DNA from: a virus
Length of the DNA stretch: 39,697 bases
Reading direction: 5' to 3' (one strand)
IMG/VR virus record: IMGVR_UViG_3300028025_001299
Span: 1 to 39,697 of that record
Shown here: positions 1 to 5,469 of the stretch, piece after piece
Layout: every line of letters begins with the position of its first letter
How positions within the stretch are numbered: the stretch's first letter is position 1
The notes under the pieces: generated by a model
The model's input: the letters and a program-made list of their open reading frames with translations, nothing else
What the model was told of the DNA's origin: nothing
Databases searched by the model: none
Translations under genes and position numbers: made by a program

Positions 1-1
1 A

Positions 2-175
2 TCTGCATTCCGTATTATTAAGATCGTTATTGATAAGGCCGAATTGATGTTAGACATTGACTCTTCAATTCTTAGTTGTTCACGCTGCAATTACAAGGGG
101 CGCGAGATAATCTGCCCTGTATGTTCAAAAGAAGATATTCAATTCTTTATTGACTCATTGAAAGGATCTAATTAA
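2..175 (+). CDS. Small zinc-ribbon protein, possibly cut by the window edge
   Basis: An open frame runs from the first bases of the window to the TAA at 173-175. It encodes a zinc ribbon of the form Cys-x2-Cys-x9-Cys-x2-Cys (CSRC, then CPVC). If the gene is complete, the likely start is ATG at 47, which has AAGG about 8 nt upstream and gives 42 residues; otherwise the gene begins outside the window. Its stop overlaps the next ATG (TAATG), as in the rest of this block. If the genome is circular, the TATAAT box at 39657-39662 would lie roughly 85 bp upstream of the ATG. Function is unknown; zinc ribbons this small usually bind nucleic acid or protein partners. Confidence 0.55.
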   Translation, partial: SAFRIIKIVIDKAELMLDIDSSILSCSRCNYKGREIICPVCSKEDIQFFIDSLKGSN

Positions 176-567
176 TGAACACAATTGACACACTAGGCGC
201 ACAATTGGAAGAGATCAAGGCCAAGAGTTGCGAGGCCCGAATCGAAGGCCAGTTGAAAGATCGCGAGAAGGATCTACGTGATCTCTTCACTATTGCAGAC
301 GATTACGAAGGCGACGAAGATCTATGCGATCAAGCGCGGGAAGAGATCTACGAATTTGCCTACGGTTACGAGACTTACAAGGTGACCCGCCTAACGTGGA
401 GCGGAGGAGGCCCCGCCGATTGGATCGAAGTACAACACGACGACGGCGGGATCCGTCGAATTGATTACGTGTTCCAAGACTGGTACGACGGGGCAAGGCG
501 TGAAGTGCCAGAAGGCTCACCTATCTGGCGTTACGCCTCCATAATGCTAGACGGATTGGAGGCTTAA
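175..567 (+). CDS. Hypothetical acidic protein, 130 aa
   Basis: This is the first complete gene of the rightward small-gene block, with its ATG overlapping the previous stop. The product is acidic with a charged, helix-prone N-terminal half. The C-terminal half is richer in aromatics and has the compact motif GPADWIEV followed by an alternating strand-like segment. There is no signal peptide, membrane segment or Cys cluster. I do not recognise a family. The length, continuous frame, AAAGGATC ribosome-binding region and tight junctions on both sides argue that it is real. The gene is unusually rich in GATC and in the Leu codon CTA compared with the minus-strand genes. Confidence 0.75.
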   Translation: MNTIDTLGAQLEEIKAKSCEARIEGQLKDREKDLRDLFTIADDYEGDEDLCDQAREEIYEFAYGYETYKVTRLTWSGGGPADWIEVQHDDGGIRRIDYVFQDWYDGARREVPEGSPIWRYASIMLDGLEA

Positions 568-569
568 CC

Positions 570-713
570 GTGGAGAATCTAACCAAGCGCGGGGCCTTCG
601 TGTTAGGCGTGGCCTTCGGCCTTCTAATTGTGGCGATCTATTGGATCACGGGCCACGTATGGTGGACGGAATCGGGAATCTGTATAGACACAATGGCCAA
701 TTGTAACTTCTAG
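570..713 (+). CDS. Small single-pass membrane protein, 47 aa
   Basis: The GTG start at 570 has GGATTGGAGG 7-8 nt upstream, which decides the start, and lies 2 nt after the preceding stop. Residues 8-26 form one hydrophobic helix (AFVLGVAFGLLIVAIYW). A short C-terminal tail follows with two Cys and several aromatics. It is too short to assign. Phage proteins of this kind are often inner-membrane modulators, but nothing here shows that. It is the last gene before the first structured leader. Confidence 0.65.
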   Translation: MENLTKRGAFVLGVAFGLLIVAIYWITGHVWWTESGICIDTMANCNF

Positions 714-722
714 GAGCGTATT

Positions 723-773
723 ATCTCGCACGGCGGGAGCCGTGCGGGGTAATCTGCCACTAGGGGCAGAATT
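723..773 (+). promoter_or_regulatory. Tandem RNA hairpins in a 5' leader
   Basis: Two hairpins stand back to back between genes. The first pairs 727-734 with 739-746 perfectly (CGCACGGC/GCCGTGCG) around a GGGA loop, which fits the GNRA tetraloop pattern; allowing G-U pairs it extends to 723-750, 12 bp. The second pairs TCTGCC at 753-758 with GGCAGA at 765-770. No U-tract follows, so a simple intrinsic terminator is unlikely. A leader or processing structure for the gene at 804 fits better. Confidence 0.6.
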
Positions 774-784
774 AAGAGCTTGAA

Positions 785-800
785 ACCTTGGAAGGGGTAA
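785..800 (+). promoter_or_regulatory. Repeated ribosome-binding element ACCTTGGAAGGGGTAA, copy 1
   Basis: These 16 nt recur identically at 1454-1469, in both cases a few bases upstream of an ATG and downstream of hairpins. The GGAAGGGG core is a purine-rich Shine-Dalgarno-like stretch. The element can also fold on itself (ACCTT/GGGGT with a GGAA loop, two of the pairs G-U), which would partly hide the ribosome site. Control of translation by this element is inference. Confidence 0.55.
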
Positions 801-803
801 ATT

Positions 804-959
804 ATGAAATACGAGAAGGAGCGGGTGAGCCTCGTGGATCTATCTACGGGGGAAGAGTTAGTGAGCGCGGATCTAACCGCGCCACGGGTGAAGGCTATCG
901 TGAAGGCTTACGCCTTGGCGGGGATCACACTAGGCGAGAGGGAGCGGGTGAGCGCGTGA
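804..959 (+). CDS. Hypothetical small protein, 51 aa
   Basis: ATG at 804 follows the repeated GGAAGGGG element by about 6 nt, which makes this frame preferable to the overlapping longer frame that opens with TTG at 788. The product is charged, with a likely beta-hairpin (VSLVDLSTGEELVSADL) followed by a helix containing AIVKAYALAGI. No family is recognised. The stop overlaps the next gene in a GTGA junction, so translational coupling is likely. This is the first gene downstream of the tandem hairpins. Confidence 0.6.
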   Translation: MKYEKERVSLVDLSTGEELVSADLTAPRVKAIVKAYALAGITLGERERVSA

Positions 960-1060
960 GTAATCAAGAGCTATTGAAGGCCTTGCAAGAGGCGGGGATC
1001 TTGCAGATTATCCCCGTCGGATCTTATGAGCAAGAGGAGAAGGGTGAGAATAATGAATAA
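956..1060 (+). CDS. Hypothetical small protein, 34 aa
   Basis: GTG at 956 overlaps the preceding TGA (GTGA), the junction style of the whole block. The 34-residue product has one amphipathic helix (NQELLKALQEAGILQIIPV) and an acidic tail. A longer reading of the same frame from TTG at 788 exists, but it would swallow the ribosome-binding element and the gene at 804, so I prefer the short form. The next ATG lies inside its last codons. Confidence 0.45.
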   Translation: MSNQELLKALQEAGILQIIPVGSYEQEEKGENNE

Positions 1061-1244
1061 CGGAGCTTGGACACTTAAGCGTGAGCGTGAGATCCAAGGA
1101 GCTACGCTCCTAGACGATAACGATAGATTCTATCTAGAAGTGGAGGGGGAGAGGAGATACGGCTATCGTACCCACTTCTCGGGCCTCTACGTATGCTATA
1201 CCGACGGCCACTTATGCGAGTGTGGAGAGGAGGGGGAAGAGTGA
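1053..1244 (+). CDS. Hypothetical protein with CxC motif, 63 aa
   Basis: I place the start at ATG 1053, preceded by GAGAAGGGTGAG, rather than at ATG 1026 within the upstream gene. The product looks beta-rich. It has the sequence YGYRTHFSGLYVCYTDGH and ends with an acidic tail after CEC, giving three Cys near the C-terminus that might bind metal. It overlaps the previous gene by 8 nt and the next by 4 nt. No family is recognised. Confidence 0.6.
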   Translation: MNNGAWTLKREREIQGATLLDDNDRFYLEVEGERRYGYRTHFSGLYVCYTDGHLCECGEEGEE

Positions 1245-1366
1245 TAGGAGATACGAAGGAGGAGATCGTTACACAATTGAATGATCTAATCTATGGTAAT
1301 GATCCTTATAGCTTGGCCGACATAGAAGACATAATCGGCGACGGGGATCTATTCGAGTACTTATAG
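1241..1366 (+). CDS. Hypothetical acidic micro-protein, 41 aa
   Basis: GTG at 1241 overlaps the previous TGA (GTGA), with GAGGAGGGGG just upstream as ribosome site. The product is very acidic and probably two short helices (EEIVTQLNDLIYG and SLADIEDIIGDGDLFEYL). Small acidic phage proteins can mimic DNA or inhibit host enzymes, but nothing specific is visible. It ends at the start of the second structured leader. Confidence 0.55.
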   Translation: MIGDTKEEIVTQLNDLIYGNDPYSLADIEDIIGDGDLFEYL

Positions 1367-1380
1367 GGTAAGGTAAGGCA

Positions 1381-1431
1381 ATAGCGGTTAGCTATCTCTT
1401 CTCCTCCACGGGCAGACGTGGAGGGGGAGGG
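1381..1431 (+). promoter_or_regulatory. Second hairpin-bearing leader
   Basis: A small stem (ATAGC at 1381-1385 with GCTAT at 1391-1395) is followed directly by a larger one. CTCCTCCACG at 1401-1410 pairs with 1417-1426 around a GGCAGA loop, and with G-U pairs the stem extends outward to about 1396-1431. The strand is GGGGGAGG-rich on the 3' side. There is no U-run. As in the first leader, the ACCTTGGAAGGGGTAA element and an ATG follow within about 40 nt. Confidence 0.55.
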
Positions 1432-1453
1432 AGGGTGAATCGCCCTAATAAAT

Positions 1454-1469
1454 ACCTTGGAAGGGGTAA
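1454..1469 (+). promoter_or_regulatory. Repeated ribosome-binding element, copy 2
   Basis: Identical over 16 nt to 785-800. It sits 3 nt before ATG 1473, so its AAGGGG core is at normal Shine-Dalgarno distance. The flanking sequence differs between the copies, so conservation is confined to this element. Confidence 0.55.
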
Positions 1470-1472
1470 GTA

Positions 1473-1607
1473 ATGATCGTATGGAAGAGTGAGCTAACGA
1501 GTGAATTGGTAGACGAACACCTATCAACCGACGAATTAGCCGAATTAGCGCACGAATTAGATACTGCAATTATGGAGATCTGCCAGAGCTACGGGATAGG
1601 GGAGTAA
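1473..1607 (+). CDS. Hypothetical small acidic helical protein, 44 aa
   Basis: This is the first gene after the second structured leader, with its start set by the repeated AAGGGG element. The product is acidic and almost wholly helical by eye (SELVDEHLSTDELAELAHEL, then a helix with AIMEICQSYGIG). No family is recognised. It is followed 2 nt later by the next ATG. Confidence 0.6.
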   Translation: MIVWKSELTSELVDEHLSTDELAELAHELDTAIMEICQSYGIGE

Positions 1608-1609
1608 TA

Positions 1610-1954
1610 ATGAATGCCAAGCACGAGAGATTCTTAAATCACGTATCGCGTAAGTGCGTGGACACGTGGACGTTAGATAACAATTACCGCGTGAAGGTGT
1701 ACACCTACCACGATAAGAATAAGAAGGCTTATTGGACGACGATTAAGGAGTGTATCGTGGAGGAGAGTGGCACGACGGGGATTTACTTCGAGAAGCATAG
1801 TCTCCACGTGGACCTTCATAGATTAGCTGGCAAGGTGGAGGCTCTTCGATTCAACGGTGATTCTATGGTGAAGGCGCACGATACCGCTATTGATTCGGTA
1901 CGAGATCTAGTGGATCAACTCTTGGAGATCAACAAGGAGAAGGTGAGCGCATAA
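1610..1954 (+). CDS. Hypothetical protein, 114 aa
   Basis: ATG at 1610 follows the previous stop by 2 nt, with GGATAGGGGAG as ribosome site. The N-terminal half appears to be a series of beta strands with many aromatic and basic residues (YRVKVYTYHDKNKKAYWTTI). The C-terminal 40 residues form a helix (AIDSVRDLVDQLLEINKEK). No Cys pairs or membrane segment are present. No family is recognised. Its TAA overlaps the next ATG by one base. Confidence 0.7.
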   Translation: MNAKHERFLNHVSRKCVDTWTLDNNYRVKVYTYHDKNKKAYWTTIKECIVEESGTTGIYFEKHSLHVDLHRLAGKVEALRFNGDSMVKAHDTAIDSVRDLVDQLLEINKEKVSA

Positions 1955-2106
1955 TGGAGACTATTAATCAGCTAGTCAACGAGATATACGAAGATAACTA
2001 TTCCCATATTGAATTCGATGACAATATGGGAGGGGACTGTGACTGTCATATTCACACCACGCTCAAAACTATCGTTAAATACTGGCACGAAGGAGAGGGA
2101 GAGTAA
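1954..2106 (+). CDS. Small His/Cys protein, 50 aa
   Basis: ATG at 1954 overlaps the previous stop (TAATG); GGAGAAGGTGAG lies upstream. After an acidic N-terminal helix comes GDCDCHIHTTLKTIVKYW, a tight CxCHxH cluster that could ligate a metal. The tail is acidic. Function is unknown. It overlaps the next ATG by one base. Confidence 0.6.
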   Translation: METINQLVNEIYEDNYSHIEFDDNMGGDCDCHIHTTLKTIVKYWHEGEGE

Positions 2107-2246
2107 TGGATCAGGACACTATGTACTGGAGTGAAATAGCACAATTAACCCACACTACCCAAGTGGAGCGGTTTAATTGGTGCTGGTGTGAAGATAATGA
2201 AGGTAATGAAAATCCGTATAGCGACTGCCCGAAGGAGGGTAAATAA
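2106..2246 (+). CDS. Small Cys/Trp protein, 46 aa
   Basis: A one-base stop-start overlap on both sides and a GGAGAGGGAG ribosome site support this frame. The product has FNWCWCEDNEGNENPYSDC, three Cys in a Trp-rich setting resembling a small metal-binding knuckle. No known family is recognised. It is transcribed with its neighbours as part of one rightward operon. Confidence 0.55.
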   Translation: MDQDTMYWSEIAQLTHTTQVERFNWCWCEDNEGNENPYSDCPKEGK

Positions 2247-2488
2247 TGAATGAAGAGACAACAACAACGCACGTGGTAACCGTGGTGATCCAGACGGGAT
2301 CTAAGTGGAATAAGGTAGAGCTATTCGACTTCAGCGGGGGTGAACCCACGCCATTAGCTTCGGGAGAGGGGAGCAATTGGCGAACCGCACTAGGCGAGGC
2401 ACTATCTAAGATCTCACTATCCTCGGATACGCCAGAGAAGAGCGTGAACGACGTGGTGAAGGAGATCCAAGAGGAGGCGGGTGAGTAA
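2246..2488 (+). CDS. Hypothetical protein, 80 aa
   Basis: ATG at 2246 is preceded by GAAGGAGGG at good spacing. The first half contains a strand-like stretch (THVVTVVIQTGSKWNKVELF) leading into DFSGGEP. The second half is a helix with the pattern ALGEALSKISLS and an acidic C-terminus. It may be a small alpha/beta fold. No motif allows a functional name. The stop overlaps the next start by one base. Confidence 0.65.
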   Translation: MNEETTTTHVVTVVIQTGSKWNKVELFDFSGGEPTPLASGEGSNWRTALGEALSKISLSSDTPEKSVNDVVKEIQEEAGE

Positions 2489-2688
2489 TGGGATACGAGC
2501 CAGAGCTTAACGATCCCATCTTCTATGCAGAAGAGAAGGAGGAGGAGATCAAGTGCTTCTCTTGTTCAGATACCTTAGATCAGGACGACATAGTATGGGC
2601 CGACGAAGAGGGCCAGATAGGTAAAGAGGGTAACGATAGTGCGTGGTGCGTATCGTGCTTACCAAGCGAGAAGGAGGGGGAGAGCTAA
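2488..2688 (+). CDS. Zinc-ribbon protein, 66 aa
   Basis: Two Cys pairs are clear: CFSC near residue 23 and CVSC near residue 54, about 28 residues apart, framing DTLDQDDIVWADEEGQ. This is the architecture of a zinc ribbon. The rest is strongly acidic, which argues against direct DNA binding and rather for a protein partner. The gene is tightly coupled to its neighbours (TAATG on both sides). Confidence 0.65.
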   Translation: MGYEPELNDPIFYAEEKEEEIKCFSCSDTLDQDDIVWADEEGQIGKEGNDSAWCVSCLPSEKEGES

Positions 2689-2849
2689 TGAATAAAGAGT
2701 ACTGGCAAGCTAAGGCAGAATTGTGCAGGGATCTAGCCTTGATCCAGATAGAAGACGAAGATACCGAGAAGGAGGCGGGTATGAATCTAATGAGAATGAC
2801 CTACGCCTTATCAATGGTAGAGGCCTACTCAGACGGGACGGGTGAGTAA
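2688..2849 (+). CDS. Hypothetical helical protein, 53 aa
   Basis: I choose ATG 2688, which overlaps the previous stop and follows GAAGGAGGGGGAG, over an in-frame start at 2643. The product is a helical hairpin by eye (EYWQAKAELCRDLALIQIED, then a Met-rich helix). It is acidic, without membrane segment. No family is recognised. The next ATG overlaps its stop by one base. Confidence 0.65.
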   Translation: MNKEYWQAKAELCRDLALIQIEDEDTEKEAGMNLMRMTYALSMVEAYSDGTGE

Positions 2850-3100
2850 TGAGTGAAGTAATTGCATTCCACCCTCGCGTATCCCCGCTTGTGAATCTAT
2901 ACGAGATCGTAGACGAGAAGGGTGAGGCGATCTGGGGTGGCAACGATACGCACGAAGCTATCCATTACCTACGTAATAGCCCTGTCAATTGTAGAATCCT
3001 TGTATCGGGTTGGGAGAGTGACGACGAAGACGCTCACCTTGTAGGCCAACCTATTGACATCACCAAGCTTGTCTATGCTGTGCTGGCGGTGAACCAATGA
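2849..3100 (+). CDS. Hypothetical protein, 83 aa
   Basis: ATG at 2849 has GACGGGTGAG upstream and overlaps the previous stop. The product looks like a small alpha/beta fold: a strand (VNLYEIVDEKGEAIWGG), a helix (DTHEAIHYLRN), another strand (CRILVSGWES) and a hydrophobic C-terminal helix. The strand-helix-strand pattern with paired Trp-Gly is seen in several small phage proteins, but I cannot name it. It overlaps the next gene by 4 nt (ATGA). Confidence 0.65.
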   Translation: MSEVIAFHPRVSPLVNLYEIVDEKGEAIWGGNDTHEAIHYLRNSPVNCRILVSGWESDDEDAHLVGQPIDITKLVYAVLAVNQ

Positions 3101-3180
3101 GTTATGTCTTGGGTTTGCTAGTCATAATGCTGATTGCCTATGCCCTGATTGTATGGGAGGATAGGATCAATGGAGAATGA
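3097..3180 (+). CDS. Single-helix membrane micro-protein, 27 aa
   Basis: An ATGA overlap with the upstream gene places the start. The product is almost only a transmembrane helix (YVLGLLVIMLIAYALIVW) with the short polar tail EDRINGE. The stop overlaps the next gene. Such peptides in phages may modulate membrane enzymes; the sequence gives no further clue. It has a good frame and junctions but is very short, so confidence is moderate. Confidence 0.5.
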   Translation: MSYVLGLLVIMLIAYALIVWEDRINGE

Positions 3181-3454
3181 GAAGAGATTGGCGAGTGCTG
3201 CAAAGCAAGCCGTCTATTACCGCAACTATCGAAGAGCAAGAGATCGTGCCTTGGTAAAGCTGGCGCAAGCCTACCCAGAGGCGTATAAAGAATTGCTGGA
3301 GAAGGAGAAGGTGAGTGATGAGCAAGAAGGCAAGACGTGGATTGATCTTGACGGTTCTACTATCAGTCCTCGTATTACTGCACGTGCAAAGGCTAGGGGA
3401 ATTACCCTTACCCAAACCAATACAGACCAAGGCAACAATGGAGGAGAAGCGTGA
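3170..3454 (+). CDS. Conserved-type phage protein with RNYRRARDRAL helix, 94 aa
   Basis: I use ATG 3170 (upstream GGGAGGATAGG). The N-terminal half is a basic, Tyr- and Arg-rich helix, AAKQAVYYRNYRRARDRAL, followed by YPEAYKELLEKEK. This looks like small basic phage proteins I have seen in other actinophages, but the function is unknown to me. The C-terminal third is polar and low in structure. The last 137 nt also encode, in another frame, the start of the lytic transglycosylase-like gene. The stop overlaps the next gene in a GTGA junction. Confidence 0.7.
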   Translation: MENEKRLASAAKQAVYYRNYRRARDRALVKLAQAYPEAYKELLEKEKVSDEQEGKTWIDLDGSTISPRITARAKARGITLTQTNTDQGNNGGEA

Positions 3455-3743
3455 AAACAAGGCACTTACAATTAGTTACGCACGAGCACTCGGTTACACG
3501 AAAGGTGAGGTCAACTGTCTTGTCACCTTATGGACCCGTGAGGCCAGATTCGACCACCTTGGTTTCCCAAAGAACTCTAAGGGAGAACCAGCTTCGTCAG
3601 CTTTCGGAATTGCTCAACTCCTTAGAGAACGTAGTCGAGAGCCTGAACTACAAATCCTTCACGGCTTACGATACATTGGTCATCGCTACGGAGGGAGTGC
3701 GTGTCGCGCTCTCCAACATAGCGACAGAAGAGGCTGGTACTGA
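3318..3743 (+). CDS. Membrane-anchored lytic transglycosylase-like (SLT) protein
   Basis: The 141-residue product starts with a basic tip and a hydrophobic helix (about residues 8-23) acting as signal anchor, then a Pro-rich linker. From about residue 48 it has an SLT/goose-lysozyme-like domain. LWTREARF carries the presumed catalytic Glu75, where the common pattern is W-x2-ES-x-F. SSAFGIAQLL matches the conserved SxAyGixQ loop, and GGSACRAL plus a terminal GWY match the usual end. It would cut peptidoglycan glycan strands from the outer face of the membrane. The gene has no territory of its own: 137 nt overlap the gene before and 293 nt the gene after. GTG at 3315 is an alternative start. 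Confidence 0.75.
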   Translation: MSKKARRGLILTVLLSVLVLLHVQRLGELPLPKPIQTKATMEEKRENKALTISYARALGYTKGEVNCLVTLWTREARFDHLGFPKNSKGEPASSAFGIAQLLRERSREPELQILHGLRYIGHRYGGSACRALQHSDRRGWY

Positions 3744-3825
3744 GCTGACCTGTCAAGAATGTGGCAACGATATAGTTGCCGAAGGAGAGAGCAAGTGTCT
3801 TGAATGTTTAGAAAGTATGTTATAG
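3451..3825 (+). CDS. Zinc-ribbon protein overlapping the SLT gene, 124 aa
   Basis: GTG at 3451 overlaps the stop of the gene at 3170 (GTGA) and has the strong site GGAGGAGAAG upstream, so the start looks genuine. The C-terminal part carries a zinc ribbon (CQEC and CLEC, 14 residues between the pairs) outside the SLT gene. The first 97 codons lie in a different frame of the SLT gene and have an unusual composition rich in Arg, Ser and Thr. The zinc-ribbon part is credible; whether the whole N-terminal part is translated is open. A later GTG within the frame could give a shorter protein. Confidence 0.5.
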   Translation: MKTRHLQLVTHEHSVTRKVRSTVLSPYGPVRPDSTTLVSQRTLRENQLRQLSELLNSLENVVESLNYKSFTAYDTLVIATEGVRVALSNIATEEAGTELTCQECGNDIVAEGESKCLECLESML

Positions 3826-3853
3826 TTTATCTTGCTCACCTCTTCCGAGTAGC

Positions 3854-3890
3854 AAGAACCTCACCGCTATCCGTTCGCGGTGGGGTTCTT
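3854..3890 (+). terminator. Strong hairpin terminator between converging operons
   Basis: AAGAACCTCACCGC at 3854-3867 pairs with GCGGTGGGGTTCTT at 3877-3890 (14 bp with one G-T pair, 9-nt loop) and is followed by TTTACTT on the plus strand. It sits between the end of the rightward block at 3825 and the end of the leftward replication operon, whose last stop codon touches it. The A-rich 5' flank could make it work in both directions. Confidence 0.8.
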
Positions 3891-4063
3891 TACTTGTCGG
3901 TGGTGTAGAAACCCTTACCTTTGAAGGTGATGGCAGGTGAGTCCCACTTGCGAATCATTGGGATATGGCAATCAAAGCAGGATGGTTCACGTGGTTCCTC
4001 GTGGATGCTGCGCTCAATAGTAAGTTCCGTATTGCAATCAGGGCAACGATAGTCATACTGCAT
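3890..4063 (-). CDS. FmdB-family zinc-ribbon protein, 57 aa
   Basis: The product opens MQYDYRCPDCNTELTIE and has a second Cys pair in PSCFDCHIPMIRKW, then the closing segment FKGKGFYTTDK. This order (YxYxCxxC, a mid Cys pair, and F-x-G-x-GFY-x-TD) is the signature of the FmdB putative regulatory zinc-ribbon family. These are usually 60-110 residues, so the phage copy is minimal. It is the last gene of the leftward replication operon; its ATG overlaps the upstream stop (TGATG) and its own stop abuts the terminator. A regulatory role is inferred from the family name only. Confidence 0.8.
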   Translation of the reverse strand: MQYDYRCPDCNTELTIERSIHEEPREPSCFDCHIPMIRKWDSPAITFKGKGFYTTDK

Positions 4064-4452
4064 CAGAGCTTCACCGCCTCTTCGATAGGTAGATAACCTA
4101 CTAACTTACTGACCTTGTTAGAACGTGAGAACTCTGTAGTTGCTGGCATCCAATGACTAAACCATTCAGGCTCTGGCACTTCCATCAGGTCAAAAGAAAA
4201 GACTCCTTCTGGAGTCGAGTTAATGTAGAACGGAGTGAGATCTCGCTCTGCTGCCTGGGTTATCAGCTTTCGATACTTCATCTCTTCAATCAGTAGCGTG
4301 GGATAGTGGGTGTTGCGACACTTCAACTCTATGTATGCGTTTGAGTCACGGCTAATACAATCGAAAGAGTCGTAGATACCCTCCGACTTTTGCAGGTCAG
4401 GGTACTTGTTATCCAACAAGAATAAGAATAGATCTATCTCTTTCATTGCCAC
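4063..4452 (-). CDS. Putative PD-(D/E)xK-type nuclease-like protein, 129 aa
   Basis: The segment GIYDSFDCISRDSNAYIELK has an acidic residue in a strand, then ExK (Glu42, Lys44), the core of the PD-(D/E)xK nuclease fold. TLLIEEMKYRKLI after it fits the usual helix. The size is that of small phage resolvase- or VRR-like nucleases. It would cut or resolve DNA during replication or packaging, but the match is to a short motif only. The first of two near-adjacent ATGs is at 4452; the second, at 4446, is equally possible. It overlaps the sigma-like gene by 10 nt. Confidence 0.5.
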   Translation of the reverse strand: MAMKEIDLFLFLLDNKYPDLQKSEGIYDSFDCISRDSNAYIELKCRNTHYPTLLIEEMKYRKLITQAAERDLTPFYINSTPEGVFSFDLMEVPEPEWFSHWMPATTEFSRSNKVSKLVGYLPIEEAVKL

Positions 4453-5075
4453 GGGTTGTCACCACCCAAACCATTCTGCACCTTGCGTAATGCGCTGGTG
4501 CATCTACGATCTGCGGTAGATACTGCACACTCTAGTAGGTGTGCCACCTGTTGCAAGGTAAGTCCCTCGTGGTAGCGCATACGAAGTATGGTCTGGTCTT
4601 CCACTTCAAGCTTTAAGTATGAACGCTTCACATCAATCAAGGTAGCAAGCAGGTTGCCGCCTTCTGCTGGAACGCTAGGCTTCTTAGGTGAGCCATCGTT
4701 GATAAGGTTCTGTGCTTGCTCTAGTACCGTGTCATCTACAATGGATGCGATAACGTGAGGCAATACCTGTGCGATCATAGCTGTATCGTAGAAGGCTTCA
4801 TCACCTGTGCGATAGCCAGACTTAGCCGCCTTCTCTTTGCGAGCATAACGCTCAGCGGTGCGCTTCATCTGCCAAGCAATACGCTTCTCATTGATGACAC
4901 GTTGAACCGCGTTGGGTTCATTCAGCATCTCATCGAACTGCCTGCCACGTGTTAATGCCCAAGCAAGGCATTCCTGTAGTACATCGTCTCGCTCTACGTA
5001 GCCACGAAAGCGGCGAGCTATTGCACTAGCAACGCTAGGTGCTATATCGTAGATAGACTTATGTAACTCAGTCAT
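4443..5075 (-). CDS. Sigma-70/ECF-like RNA polymerase sigma factor
   Basis: I start at ATG 5075, which overlaps the upstream gene by 8 nt; an in-frame ATG at 5102 would add nine residues. The roughly 210-aa protein has a region-2-like helix near the N-terminus (ARRFRGYVERDDVLQECL). Its C-terminal region-4-type helix-turn-helix reads VEDQTILRMRYHEGLTLQQV then AHLLECAVSTADRR. The 60-residue linker holds basic helices. This is the ECF-like layout without region 3. It could redirect host RNA polymerase to phage late promoters, or be a sigma-like DNA-binding activator. WhiB is encoded in the same operon. Confidence 0.75.
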   Translation of the reverse strand: MTELHKSIYDIAPSVASAIARRFRGYVERDDVLQECLAWALTRGRQFDEMLNEPNAVQRVINEKRIAWQMKRTAERYARKEKAAKSGYRTGDEAFYDTAMIAQVLPHVIASIVDDTVLEQAQNLINDGSPKKPSVPAEGGNLLATLIDVKRSYLKLEVEDQTILRMRYHEGLTLQQVAHLLECAVSTADRRCTSALRKVQNGLGGDNPWQ

Positions 5076-5463
5076 TGTCCCGCACTTCTGGCCACTTGCC
5101 ATCGAGTACCATCATTGCAATAGCTGAGTAGTTCAATAGATCTAAGAATGAATCACGCAAGGACTCGTTGCTTGGCTTAACGCCAGAGTCAAGAAGGTTA
5201 TTGATGCGAGCTATCTTGTCCCACATACGTACACGCAGACCATTAAGTGGTCCACCTGGTGAGTGAGCAATGTTCTTTGGGCCGTAGTCGTGATGCTTAC
5301 GTACCAATAGGTTGCCTGCTTGGTCCATAATGCGCCAGACATCTGCAATGAACGCTTCATCTACCTTGCTGGTGTCGGACGGACTAACAAAGTCTCGGTT
5401 TCCATATTGATCTCTAGGATCTGGAAGCCCATATGCTGCAAAATCTGTACCATTTGTAGCCAT
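5068..5463 (-). CDS. DUF1599 / nucleotide-modification-associated (Nmad1-like) protein
   Basis: The 131-residue protein contains KHHDYGPKNI, then GLRVRMWDKIARINNLLDSG, SFLDLLNYSAIAMMVLDGKW, the hallmark blocks of the DUF1599 family. That family is found in phages and has been proposed to act in modified-nucleotide metabolism. Several conserved acidic and His residues (HDYG, WDK, DLLNY) would suit a metal-dependent, all-helical NTP-binding fold like MazG relatives. It lies between the primase and sigma-like genes, 6 nt after the TOPRIM gene. The substrate is unknown. Confidence 0.75.
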   Translation of the reverse strand: MATNGTDFAAYGLPDPRDQYGNRDFVSPSDTSKVDEAFIADVWRIMDQAGNLLVRKHHDYGPKNIAHSPGGPLNGLRVRMWDKIARINNLLDSGVKPSNESLRDSFLDLLNYSAIAMMVLDGKWPEVRDND

Positions 5464-5469
5464 TCGTCT

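Noticed and set aside
788-1060. Single 90-codon frame with TTG start covering the 804 and 956 genes
   Set aside because: Its start lies inside the repeated ribosome-binding element; two short genes joined by a GTGA overlap fit the block better.
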